Shown piece by piece: positions 26,391-38,091 of a stretch of 64,000 nucleotides of DNA. The stretch is from Sapria himalayana (Eukaryota > Streptophyta > Magnoliopsida > Malpighiales > Rafflesiaceae). The position numbers were made by a program, and so were the translations under genes. Numbering within the stretch: position 1 is the stretch's first letter; each line of letters opens with the position of its first letter. The stretch spans positions 39,635 through 103,634 of the forward strand of contig JAREIK010002623.1 of assembly GCA_029783825.1 (NCBI GenBank). Direction: 5' to 3'. The notes under the pieces are model-generated. The model was not told the DNA's origin. It was given only the letters and a program-made list of their open reading frames with translations, and did not search any database.

Positions 26391-26879
26391 TTTTTTATTA
26401 GTTTTAATATTTTATTTAATTTTGTTTATTAAATTAATGTTAATCGCCTATAGATGAGCAATCCTTAAAACATACATTCTTTTCGTAAAATCATAAAAAA
26501 ATTATATTATAAATAAATAATTTTAAAAAATATCCAAATACAAAAAACAATTATAAATTTTAATAAGGACTAAATTACCTATTTTTATGATGTATTAATT
26601 TTTTATAAAATTATACAAAAAAATTTTAAAAAATTTTAAAATAAGAAACTTAAAAATTTATATTAAAGTAACATTAAATATTAAATTCAATAAGTATAAT
26701 AATTTTTTTCTTTATTTTAAAAATTAAATTAACATATATTAAAATTTCTATTAATATACATATAAATTAATTCATTGTATAATAAAATAGAAAATATTTT
26801 ATAAATTTTTTGAATTGATAAATAAACTAGTAAAAATTAATATTATTTTAAGTAAAAAAATTTTATTATTATATAAAGC

Positions 26880-27840
26880 TTTTAAATAAATAAATAATAA
26901 AATATTTGAAAATCTTGAAATATAATATAAATATAATTTTTTTAATAAAGTTAAAAGAAAATAAATTAATATTTATAAATAAATACATAAATGTTTGCTC
27001 TTAAAAGAATATATACGGATTAAATAATTGAGTAATATTTTGACTATTAGCTTTTAGCATTAGTTTTTTATTAAAATAATAAATATGCCTTAAAAATTGT
27101 AAACAATAAAATATAAATTTTTATATATTTTTTAACATTAATAGTATTTTATAATTCTTAGGCGAGTGACTAGAAGGCAAATCATCTTTTTATTTATGTC
27201 TTATTATATGAAGTTTGTTAATTTTGTACATATTTGATTTTTTTTATAAGGCTAATCATATTTTTTTTATTGTTTATATATTTATTGTTTATATTAATAT
27301 TATAATAAAAAATTTTAAGGTGGTTATTTTTAATTTGTACCTTCCAACATGCAGATTAATTTTGTTTGAAAAATTATTTATAGTGAATACAATTAATTAG
27401 TCTTTTTGATTTTATATATATATATATTATTTATTTAATGTTATAATAATTAAAAATATAAAAAATTTGATTATCTTCTTCGACACCGATTATCTTCTTC
27501 GACACCGATGCTTAAGTGATGCGAACCTCCACAGAAGGCCATCCATCCCTCGACACCAATGCTTCAACGTATATTTAATTTCAAGTTTTACATTTTAATT
27601 TTTATTTGATTTGGGGTACGTTTTATACTTTTATTCATCGATTAACTTGATTAAGCTTAAGTTTTTAATGTTTCCGAAATTCTTCTCCTTTATTCACCGT
27701 GGTGTTTTTGGATTGTGTATATATACTTAATCATATACATACTTTATGCATTTGTGATATAATGCATTGTCATTGTGTGGATTTTGATGGAGCATAGTAG
27801 GTATGCCGAATTAAAAAATTATTCAATATAAATAACTACA
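26880..27840 (+). repeat. 5' interior block shared with 19720-20830
   Basis: Direct copy of the dispersed block at 19720-20830, with many identical 15-20 base words and small indels. It includes two adjacent CTTCGACACCGATTATCTTCT-like strings near 27475-27510. Confidence 0.8.
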
Positions 27841-30539
27841 TACTGTATACAAAAATAGTATACATAAATATAAGTTTGCTTTAAATAAGTGCGTTTAAAC
27901 ATAACTATATATATATGACTATAATAAATTATACATAAACTATTTAAACAAAATTATATCTATAATTTTTTTATTACAATAGATGTGAAATGAAAAAATT
28001 GTTATGCATTGTTTGGGCATGTTGGTATTAAGTGGGCGAACTTCTTTATCATGGTTTGCGTGATTTTGATGCTAAAGTTTGCTGGTATCTTCTTTTTGTT
28101 ATGGTTATAAAAATTTCTATTTAAAACTTCAATTATTCATGGCCCATTGCTAATGTATTTGTTCATGGGTGTTCTTGAGTGAGGAGCACGAAAAAAAATA
28201 CATATGTTCTTGATTTATTATTCTAAAAATTAAATTTTTTAGAATAATTATTCAAAAACAAAAAGTTTAAATCTGTATTTTGCTATTATATGAATGATAA
28301 AATGAGAGTGTGTTTATGATCATAGTCTGTGTTATTTATGCTAAGTTTTTTAGCAGTGTATTTTTTGATAGTGTAAGTTTTTTGTTGTGTTCGTTTATTT
28401 TATGGTAGTGTGTATATGTGTTGAATAATTTTTGCATAATTAAAATTACTATGTGCTATGCATTTTAAATCTTTTTTGAAAAATCCAGAAAAGCCATTTT
28501 GGTTAATCTATTCATAATTTTTGTAGTGTGTATGTGCGTGCGTGTGTGTAATAAAAATAATATGAATATATATATATATATATTCTATTTATTAATTCAA
28601 CTCTATTAAGTATAGTTTGGGAAAATGAAAAATAATTTTGTGATTTAATTCAAAATTATTATATTTAATTAACTAGTTTTATATTTGAGCTATAAAATTT
28701 TTCAAATTGGTTTGAAACCCATTGATGGTTATCGTTTGATATTCTTTTGATATTGGAAGGCATATCAATTGAATATTCATGTCTTTGCTCGCTCTAATGA
28801 TTTGTTGTTGTTAGGTAACCAAACTTTTTTATTGATAAATCATGTCATAAAAAAAATTTTATTAATAAAGGAGACCATAGTTAGTCTTTCAAGACCATAG
28901 TTTCTCCAATGGAGATGATTTGCAGAAAAGATATTACCAACCTCAAGACCATTTACCTTGTAAAAAAATGTATATTGATGTTGTATCATGGTTGATGTGT
29001 GAGATACATATATCACTATGCACTATCAAATCAAGGAAGTTGTCGACAATGGCAAATCAACCACTCAAACATATGCTCTAACAAATGGATTCCTATATGT
29101 AGCAAGTTGATAATCATCTATTATTAATCTTGCACAATTGGTAATTAATTTCCCCTTTATACTCAATTTGCAATTAGATACTCATCTATTAGTAAGTTTC
29201 TCAATTTAACTATAATCTATATTTTTATCTTTGATTAATGAGAAAGTATAATTGCATATACTATAGATCATGTTAAAGACAAAGCATAGAGAAATATTAT
29301 CTCATCTATAAATGTGCATTCTCATTTGAAAGTAGATACTCATTTGTGGTAGTAGCAGTACAAGAAGTAGAAGTAGAAAAAGATGAAGAAGAAGCGATAA
29401 GAGAAGGAGAAAAAGTTTAAGATGATGAAAAAATTAGAGTAGCCATATAGCTCTTATGTAGCAATTACATGCATTACAAGAAATCCTAATCATTGTAATC
29501 TCCAAATAGAAAAAAAATATTAGGCTTGCATCTCTTAAATTACAAAACAAAATAACAAAAACAATTTAATATTATGCATTGATACCACTAAAAGGTTGGA
29601 ATATTACTCAGAAAAGTATTTTTTGAAATTAGTTCAATTTTAAAATTTTATTAAATATAATTTTCTTGACAATAAAAGTACTATTCTTTAGTATTTGTTG
29701 CATCCAAAAATATCACTAACTTTTATCCAACTTTGCAAAAAAAAAAGGAATTCCTCCATAACACTAATAATAATAATAATACTTAATATTTTCATCTATA
29801 TATATATATATATATATATATATAATGGATAATTATGTCATGGAATCCAAAAAAAAAATCTATGATTTGGGTTATATTTTAATACATATATTCGGATACT
29901 CATAATTATCCCAATATAATAAAAAAAAACATTATGCATAAACTTTTTTCAGCTTACTCAGTATGCAAAAACGAATTAATGCATATGTTTATGCATACAG
30001 AGTATTTATGAACTCCATATGCATATGTTTTTGTTTACGAAATAATGAGTTTCTACATAAACTTATATGCATACTTGAGTATATGCATTCCGTATGAAAA
30101 AAGGAAGGTAATTATCAGTATAGAAATTTGGAAGACCCAAATCATAAATATTTTGGATTTGGATCCCCAAATGTTATATAAAAATTAAAAATTGTAAAAA
30201 AATATAATTATTTTCATGTTGGTTCCCCTTAACATTTTTTCATATAATATTATAACTTTTAACCACTTTTGTTGCCCCAAATTCATCAGCTTTGTTTATC
30301 TCACATAAGTTTTTAAAAAATTTAAATTTAAAATAATATTTTCAGAAAACAAAAATCAATTTTTGATTCTCATAGAGTTTACCAAAATATACTTATTCTA
30401 AGAAAAATGATAGGTTAAATCCCAGGGCTTACACCTATTTAATGATGCCACCAACCATCCAACTAGTAACTTTTTAAAAATCTTTGATTCAAAAATCTTT
30501 ATCATTATAATGCAAATAGGATTTGATTATTTTAAGTGT
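27841..30539. other. Unresolved interior of CACTA B
   Basis: AT-rich, with a GA-rich stretch at 29360-29425 (GAAGAAGAAGCGATAAGAGA), a TA run at about 29797-29823, and a cluster of TATGCATA-type palindromes at 29960-30110. Between 28990 and 29120 the plus strand has coding-like composition, but I cannot assign it. No gene is called. Confidence 0.4.
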
Positions 30540-31440
30540 TTAGAATTATAAGTATTTCTGTAACTATAAGTTTACCCACATTTAACTATATTTATAATTA
30601 CATGTATAATAACAAACAATATAATATTTAACTATATGTGTATAACTATGTATAAATATTAGTATAACTATATATAAATATTTGTATAATTATATAACAC
30701 TCTAAAAGATTAAATATAACTATATTTATAACGATGTATACATATATTTAAATCTATATATTTATTGATAACTTTATATATTTTTGTATGACTATTTGTA
30801 TGAATATAGGTATATATAACTATATGTTTAAATATATAAAAATATTAATATCTATATATACTATATGTATAATAACATATAACTATAAATAATTCTATAT
30901 TAATATATGTATAAGTATAAAAACTTTATACATAACTATATTTAAATATATAATTAACAACATGTATTTAATATACATTTTTATATATTAGTATAAAAAA
31001 TGCATTTTAGCATTTCCATACCTATATATAACTATATGTATAAATATATGAAATTATATTAAAAAATATATATACATATATTTATAAATATAAGTTTAAC
31101 TATACATGTAACTATATGCATAACCACATGTAACTATATTTATAATTATATGTATAAAAACATACAACATAATGTTTAACTAAATGTGTATAACTATATA
31201 TAAATATTTTTATAACTATTAAAACTCTATATAAATATAACATTATTTTTAATTATATAAACATATATGTATACATATATGTAAATCTATATAATTGTTT
31301 ATAACTTTGTATACATTTATTTATATTTACTTATAACTACTTGTATGCATATATCTATATATAATTATATGTTAAACTAAATGTAGCCATTTATAACTAC
31401 ATTTACTATATGTATCCGAACATATAATTATATATGGGAT
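30540..31440 (+). repeat. TATAAC higher-order repeat in CACTA B
   Basis: Contains the same succession of variants as 14396-15350, for example ACTATAAATAATTCTATATT at about 30877, TTAACAACATGTATTTAATA, and CATAACCACATGTAACTAT-like strings near 31120. It therefore belongs to the same 508-bp unit family. Confidence 0.8.
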
Positions 31441-31689
31441 AATACTATTTTGTTGCACCAGCTTGAAATAAAATGGCTAAACATATAATATCAACATTAT
31501 GTAAGTACATAGCATGAGAGTGTCTGTTGATCAAGCTCATATATGGTACAATACAAATAAGGGTCTTACTCTTACTAATCCCATCTCTTGGGCCTCAGAC
31601 TCAAATATGAACTTATGTATAAAAAAATGTAATATTTGATAGGTTTGTAGTGAAGAACTTATATTTCTTTTATATAATACTTCATTCTA

Positions 31690-32008
31690 ACACCACTCTC
31701 TATGTGTCGCTCTCTCCCTCTATAATTCTTTCTATCTTTCTCATCCTCTTTTTCTTTATGTGTCACACTCTCTCGTGTTATTTTGTTTGGCTCTTCTTTC
31801 TTGCTTTTTCTCTTCTCTCCACCCCCCTCTCTCCCTCTCTCTCTACCTCTCTCTCTTTCCCTCTCTCCTCCCTCTCCCTTTCACATTTTCTCTCCCACTC
31901 TCTCTCCCTCCTTTTCTCTCCCTCTCTCTCTCTCTCCCCCCATCTCTCGATTTCTCTACCCATCTCTCTCCCCACTTTATCTCTCTCTCTCTCTCCCTCC
32001 CCTCTATC
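31690..32008 (+). repeat. Polypyrimidine (CT/CCCT)n tract upstream of transposase
   Basis: About 320 bases are almost purely C and T on the plus strand (CTCTCTCCCTC-type). They end about 280 bases before the transposase start codon. All plus-strand frames are open, which is a composition artefact. Long Y-rich tracts of this kind can act as promoter or GAGA-type elements; that role is inferred. Confidence 0.9.
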
Positions 32009-32291
32009 AAACATTAAATGTATTTTTTTTTGCTTTCATTTCTTGTGCATTATTGTACTTTACACCCTTTATCTAGTATAACTATGATAAATTTTAATCT
32101 TTATCGTGCTAAAAATTACGTTATCTATTAATGTAGATTGTTAAAATGGCTTGCCACTATATTCATGATATTTAAATTTTAAATATTCATTTGTAAGTAA
32201 TTTTTTTTATTCTTTGTATATTTTGAAGTAATAGAATGTTTTATTTATATTAATGATTAAGCATTATTTTATGTAATTAAAACAGGGCAAA

Positions 32292-34948
32292 ATGAGCTCA
32301 GATCGTCAGTGGATATACAAAAGGGTTATTAATGGATTTTTGAATACAGATTTTTTGACTGGGCTTGAAACTTTCATCAATTTTGCATGTAGTCAATCGA
32401 GATTGAAGGATGGAGAAAAAATTAAGTATCCATGTAATCATCGAAAGTGTCAGAATATCTTTTTTTGTGATGCAAACACTATAAGATATCATTTGGCAAA
32501 TTATGGCTTTGTGCCAAATTATTTTGTTTGGATTTATCACTAGGAAAGTACAAAGGCTCTGAATATTGACAAAAATGAGGGTATTGAATCGTTTTCTTGT
32601 GGTGAAGAATCATCAAACACATACCATAGAATGATCATGGAAGTTGCTGGTCCTAACTTCAATATGGATTACATGGATGAGCTATCTATTCCTAAAGCTC
32701 AGAAGTTTTATGAAATGCTTAAAGCGACGGATAAAGAGTTGTGGCCTAGTGTAAAACACATTTGCAATTGTCACTTGTGGGTCGACAAATAAGCATTAAG
32801 TTAGAAAATCATATGTCTGAGAAATTATTTGATCAGGTGACAGAATTGATGAAGGAGATTGTTTCAGATAATAAATTGATCACTAACAAATTTTACAACA
32901 CTAAGAACTTACTACGAGGAATGGGTCTACCAGTGGAAAAAATTAATTGTTGTTTAAATGGATGCATGTTATAATGGGGCGGTGATAGTGATTTAATTAG
33001 TTGTAAGTTTTGTGGCCATCCTTGATTTAGGAAGGCACATCTTGCTATAGAAACACGAAAAGAATTGAAGATTGTCTTTAAGAAGATGTATTATTTTCTA
33101 TTAATTCCTTGATTACTGAGACTATATGCATCAAATGCTATAGCAAATGATATGATGTGGCATTCTAAGCATGAGGTTGAAGAAGGGGTAATACGTCATC
33201 CATCAGATTCACCTGCTTGGAAGCATTTAAATTATATACATTAAGATTTTGCAGCAGAAAGTCAAAATGTGACATGCTGGATGTTTTCTTACGGCCTTTT
33301 ATTGTAGAGTTAAATCATTTATGGGATGTTGGTGAGAATACATATAATATCTCAAAGAAGCAAAATTTCATTATGTGGGTAGCCCTTATGTGAATGGTAA
33401 GTGACTTTCCTGCATATTCAATGTTGTCTGACTGGAGTATTACAGGATGATCCACATCCCGTATTGCATGACAAATTCTGATGCACTTACCCTCAAATTT
33501 AGTGGTAAACAGTCATGGTTTGATAACCATCGTAAGTATCTACCTATGAATCATCTATTTCGAAGAAATAGAACTACATTTTCAAAAAAAAGTAAAACTG
33601 TGAATAAAGTTGCACCAGCAGTTCATTCAGGAGATGAAATTATTACAGATATTCATAGTTTGGCTTTTAAGAAGGTAACTGAAAAGGATGCTACTAGAAG
33701 TAATGGACCAATAGAACAATTATTTGGTTAGAAGAAATGTAGTATATTTTGGGACTTGCCATATTGGAAGTCCAATTTAATTCGCCATCACTTAGATTTT
33801 TTCCATATTAAAAAAATATTTTTGACAATGTTTTCAACACACTTTAAAATCAAGACAAGAGCTGAATGATTACTGTCAGCATCCTGAATTGAAACTGAAT
33901 GAGGAAATAGGAAAATTCTCTAAAGCTTGCTACACACTTGATAAGAAGGCAAGATATATATTGTGTGAATGGACTAATATTTTGAAATTTTTTGATGGAT
34001 GTGTCAAATATGGGTAGATGCATGGATATGAATAATCTTAAATTATTTGGAATGAAAAGTGATGATTGTCATGTATTTATGCAGAGATTAATACCAATTG
34101 CATTCTATGAATTACTTCCACTAAGTATTTGGAAGGTCCATACAGAACTAGGTTTGTTTTTCAAATAGCTAAGTGCAACCAAAATCAAAATAGATGAAAT
34201 ACTGAGGCTGGAGAATGATATTCCACTTATTATTTGAAAGCTTGAACATATATTCCCACCGAGTTTTTTTGACACAATGGAGCATTTTCTGGTCCATTTG
34301 GCATCCGAAGCAAGGATTGCAGGGTCAGTGCAATTCAGGTGGATGTATCCTTTTGATAGATAAATACATATAAATTGTTGTGTTTTATTATTTCGTACTT
34401 TAAGTAATATTGTAATTTAATCAAATTGAAATCTAACAGTGTGGTTGTAGGTATCTTGGTAAGTTGAAATTGAATGTTAGAAATAATGCAAAAGTTGAAG
34501 GCTCAATTTGCAATGCATATTTAATAGAAGAAGCATCATCATTTTGTTCTTATTATTTTGATGATAATGTCAATACAAAGAATAGAAAAGTGATGCGGAA
34601 TTATGAAGGTCGTGTGATGGTAGAAAGAAGGAGCCAGTGTATGGAATTGGCTCTAAGGGAGTGACATTTTGTTGTAGCAGTCATGCTTCTAATTCATCAG
34701 TCTCAATAATGGTGGATGAGGCGATAAAACAACAAGCATTGGAAACAAATGAACGTATTATAGATATGGAGACCAAAATGAAAAAGAAGGATGAGCAGAT
34801 AACTAATTTGATGGAAGAAATGCAAGAAATTAAAGAAATTAAAAAAGCAATACAATAGCAGATGTCCTATATGGAGTCACAGTTAGTGGCATTGGTGCAT
34901 CAGAGAGTATTCAGAGATCCATCTTTGAATCCTCGTAGAAGAGGCTAG
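32292..34948 (+). pseudogene. TNP2-like CACTA transposase relic fused to a TNPA-like tail
   Basis: The start MSSDRQWIYKRVINGF opens a transposase-associated domain (PF13963-like) with a CNHRKC cysteine cluster and RYHLANYGFVPNYFVW. A stop follows at 32541. The TNP2 core (PF02992-like) continues in broken frames: KLFDQVTELMKEIVSDNK, LYASNAIANDMMWHSKHE, RHPSDSPAWKH, LDVFLRPFIVELNHLWDVGE, GKQSWFDNHRKYLP, SIFWDLPYWKSNLIRHHLD, HIFPPSFFDTMEHF, VEGSICNAYLIEEASSFCSYYFD. At about 33268 an internal deletion removes the block that in this family carries the TDGF motif. An intron at 34360-34450 ends in GTAG, but its donor reads ATAAAT. At about 34632 the core joins EPVYGIGSKG, a Transposase_24-like tail with a coiled coil, ending at 34948. 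Multiple stops and frameshifts make it inactive. Confidence 0.9.
34360..34450 (+). other. Intron of the transposase relic with mutated donor
   Basis: RWMYPFDR is split from YLGKLKLNVRN by 91 bases. Removing 34360-34450 restores the frame (AG plus G gives Arg). The acceptor is TTGTAG. The expected AG/GTAAAT donor reads AG/ATAAAT, a single G-to-A change. Confidence 0.75.
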
Positions 34949-35459
34949 CATTCCCTACAAATTATGAGGATGATTGAGTATGAAATTTTTTCTGAACTGT
35001 TATTTATTTTTGTCTGTGTAACAAATAATTATGATATTTTTTTGCAGGTGTCAAGTTTTTTTTATTCTGGTTTTTTTCTTTGCTTTTCCAATAAATCAAA
35101 TTATGAATATTTGCAGGACACATTATGTGAAAGAAAATAAAAAATTTTGATTCAAAGCATTCAGACATTATCACGGTCCTTCCAATGCATGAGTCCCATA
35201 TTTTCTGATTTTAGCTGTATCAAAAATAGGGCTAGCTTATCTTATCTTTATTATTCTATTAATATTTTATTTTTGCACTCTCTTTATCTCTAAACATAAT
35301 TGATCGACACCTTTTGGATTTTTGTTGAAGCGATATGACAATCAACTTTAATTTGTGTTTGTTCATGCCTATAATATTTGTTTTTATATATCTGTGAATA
35401 TGTTTTTGTCTCTGAATTTTTTGGGTAGAGTTGTAGCCTATTATAGGTATGAATAATTT
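34949..35459. other. Downstream flank of transposase relic
   Basis: AT-rich, with no domain recognised. A GTTGTAGCCTATTATAGGTATG block near 35430 recurs at about 36580 just before the next trinucleotide array, so it marks the start of the repeated module. Confidence 0.55.
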
Positions 35460-35865
35460 TATATTCAGTAGCATCGATGGCGGTAGTGGCGGTAGCAGAA
35501 GCGACAGGGGCGGCAAATGAAGCAGGCAGCGGCAGTAGCGAAAGTGGCAATGGCAGTAGTAGTGGCAGGAATAGAAGTAGCGGCAAACACGACATCAGCG
35601 GCCGCAGCGGCAGCTATTGCATCAGTGGTAGAAGTGGCAGTAGCATCAGCTACATCGGTGGCAGTAGAGGCAGCAGTGGTGGTGGCAGGGGCAGCATTGG
35701 TAGCTATGATAGCAGTGCCGGCAGTAGTAGCGGCAGCACCGGCAGTGGCATCAATAGTAGTGGCAAAAGAAGCAGTGGCAGCGGTATTGGCAGCGGCCAC
35801 GGCAACAACTACTGCTGCAGGAGTGGCAGTAGTAGTGAGAGTAGTAGCAACGACAACAAATGTGG
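35460..35865 (+). repeat. AGC/GGC/AGT trinucleotide array (module copy 2)
   Basis: About 400 bases of GGC, AGT, AGC and GGT triplets. Simultaneous open frames reading Ser/Gly, Ala/Val and, on the other strand, Ala/Thr show simple sequence. It is preceded by CCTATTATAGGTATG and followed by TATATACATAC palindromes, like the other two copies. Confidence 0.85.
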
Positions 35866-36335
35866 TATATACATACATAATAGTCAGTATATACATACAT
35901 ATTATACTATAGTATTTTATGTACATATATACATAGTATATATATGTACTCAGTATATATGTACACATAATTCTACAGTTTATATGTACATATACTGCAG
36001 TAATATATGTACAAGTGAAATGCTAGAATATATGTACATATTTACTATAGCAATATATATTAATCAAAACATAGTTTTATTTATATATTTTGATTTGATT
36101 TAGTGGTTTAAATTTCGTACAGATATGGTACCACATTGTTTCCTTTATGAAGCATGTATAAGCAAGGACATTTTTCAACAAACATGAAGTACCATGTCTT
36201 GGACAACATTTTCACAACTAAAAGTTGGTGATCGGAGGAGCAGTGGGAGAGAAAGCAACATCATTGCATTGATAGATTATACTTTATACATAGTCGGTAG
36301 ATACATTGATTAATAAGATGTAATATAATTTTATT
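35866..36335 (+). repeat. Palindrome plus conserved block (module copy 2)
   Basis: Palindromic GTACATATATACATAGTATA-type sequence is followed by GATATGGTACCACATTG, GTTGGTGATCGGAGGAG, GAGAAAGCAACATC and GTCGGTAGATACATTGATTA, matching copy 1 in order. Confidence 0.85.
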
Positions 36336-36559
36336 ATTTTTTTTGTTTTGGTTATTTAAAAAATTGTATTAGAATATGTTATTGAATGATTTTTTTTAAT
36401 TTAAAATTTTCAATTATAGTTTATATTTTTATTAAATTTAATTTTAAAATATTAAATTATTTTTTTAAATTTTTTTTGAAAATGTATGACATTCAACTGT
36501 AATTTTTGTTTGTTCATGTCTATAATAACTGTTTTTATATATATGTGAATATGTTTGTG

Positions 36560-36920
36560 TTTCACATAAATTTTGGGCAGAGTTTTAGCCTATTATAGGT
36601 ATGTAAAAGGCTATTATAATCAGTGGTAGCCACGGCAAGAGGCGGTTGAGGCGGTAGCGGTAGCGGCGGGCAGCGACTGAGATGGTGGCAGTGTGGCAGC
36701 GGCTGAGGCGGCGGTGGCATAAGTAGTGGTGGCTGCAACGCTAGTGGCTACGGCAGCGATAGTGCGGCGGCGGCAGTAATGGTAGTGGCGGCGGCAAGTA
36801 GGCAGGTAGCAATGGAGGCGGTAGTGGCGACATTAGCAGTGGTATTGGCATGGACAGCGGCAAACAATAGTAGAGGCAGGAGCCATGCGGGAGCATCAGC
36901 AACAGCACCAAATGAGATAT
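36560..36920 (+). repeat. Trinucleotide array (module copy 3)
   Basis: GTTTTAGCCTATTATAGG leads into about 290 bases of GGC/GGT/AGT/AGC triplets, more GC-rich than copies 1 and 2. It ends at AAATGAGATATATACGTA. Confidence 0.85.
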
Positions 36921-37380
36921 ATACGTACAAATAAAGTCAATATATACATACATTTAATACTGTAGTATTTTATGTACATATATACTGAGTTATTTGTACT
37001 TAGTTTATATGTACACACTATACTATTGTTTAATGTACATATACTGCAGTAGCTATATTTACAAGTGAGAAGCTAGTATATATTTACATATATACTACAG
37101 AATTATATATGTATCAAAACATAACTTTTTTTTGTTAATTTGATTGAGTTGTTTAATTATTTACAGATACTGATACCGCATTATTCCTCATACAAAGCTT
37201 CTATTAGTGATGGGATTTTTCACTTGACATAATGTGTCGTGACTTGGACAGCTTTGTCACAGTATAAAAATGATTATCGGAGGATCAGAGGAAGAGAAAG
37301 CAACGTTAATGAATGGATATATTATACTTTATGTACTATCGGTAGATACATTGATGAATAATATCATAAAAAAGTTTGTT
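36921..37380 (+). repeat. Palindrome plus conserved block (module copy 3)
   Basis: Third copy of the conserved block, with TGTCGTGACTTGGACAGC, GAGAAAGCAACG and TATCGGTAGATACATTGATG. It lies immediately inside the right subterminal region of CACTA B. Confidence 0.85.
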
Positions 37381-37559
37381 CTTTTTTAGTTTTAATAATG
37401 TAAAATATTGAATTTACATAAAGATTTTAAATGATTTATTTTTTGTTTATTATAAATTATTTATAGTTTCAATTTTTATTTAATTTGATATAAAATATTA
37501 AATTATTTAATTAAAAAATTTTAAAAATTTTTAAATTATTAAATTATTTTTAAAATTAA

Positions 37560-38006
37560 AATGGCTATGGAAAATTCCCTTGATAAATTAGCAAGGGAAA
37601 AATCCCTTGCTAAATTTGCTAGGGAATTTCCCTAGCTAATTTAGGTAGGGAAATATTAAATTTAGCACGGATATTACGTCGCTAAATTTATTTGCTATGG
37701 ACTATATCCGTCGCTAAAATTTATAGACCAGCACTTTAGCTCACGGAATCATCCGTCATTATTTTGTTTAGTGACGAAATATCTCGTTTATCTTTCAAAT
37801 TTAACTATGAAATTTATTTTTTAGCAAGGAATTTTTCGGTCACTAACTTTTTAGCTAGGGACACTTCTGTCGCTAAAATATAGCAAGAAGCACTTTAGAT
37901 AGGAAACCGATCCATCGGTAATCCATCGCTATATCACGTTTAGCTATAGAAAATGCTCATTTAGTTAGGGAATTGTCCCTAGCTATATGGAATTTTTCTT
38001 GTAGTG
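37560..38006 (-). repeat. Right subterminal region and TIR of CACTA B
   Basis: Contains dense TTAGC/GCTAA and CCCTAGC/GCTAGGG motifs. A perfect hairpin is at 37588-37613, with arms TTAGCAAGGGA and TCCCTTGCTAA around AAAA. A second follows at once, with GCTAGGGAA and TTCCCTAGC around one base. The terminus reads GGAATTTTTCTTGTAGTG. Confidence 0.9.
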
Positions 38007-38091
38007 CAAGTGGAGGAAACCTTTAAAAGCAAAAATAATATGGCACACTTTGAAGAGTTTCCATTGACTTGAATGGTGTCAAGGACTTGGT

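Larger units (their letters stand above)
25409..38006 (+). mobile_element. CACTA (En/Spm) transposon B, nonfunctional
   Basis: The left end reads CACAACAAGAAAAATTC. The right end, reverse-complemented, is CACTACAAGAAAAATTCC. They pair over 17 bases with one mismatch (CACTAC changed to CACAAC at the left). Order inside: left subterminal repeats (25440-26390), shared 5' block (26880-27840), TATAAC higher-order repeats (30540-31440), a CT tract, a TNP2-like transposase relic on the plus strand (32292-34948), two trinucleotide/palindrome modules, and right subterminal repeats. The total is 12,598 bp, within the range of plant CACTA elements. The flanking triplets are AAT and CAA, so the expected 3-bp target-site duplication is not seen. 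Decay, or ends contributed by different copies, could explain this. Confidence 0.85.

Noticed and set aside
28990..29120. Possible copia RNase H tail (a YQIKEVVDNGK-like reading)
   Set aside because: The resemblance is short, has no flanking reverse-transcriptase or tail motif, and could not be extended on either side.
31650..32081. Ser/Pro/Leu-rich protein of about 143 codons
   Set aside because: It lies wholly on the polypyrimidine tract, and all plus-strand frames are open there.
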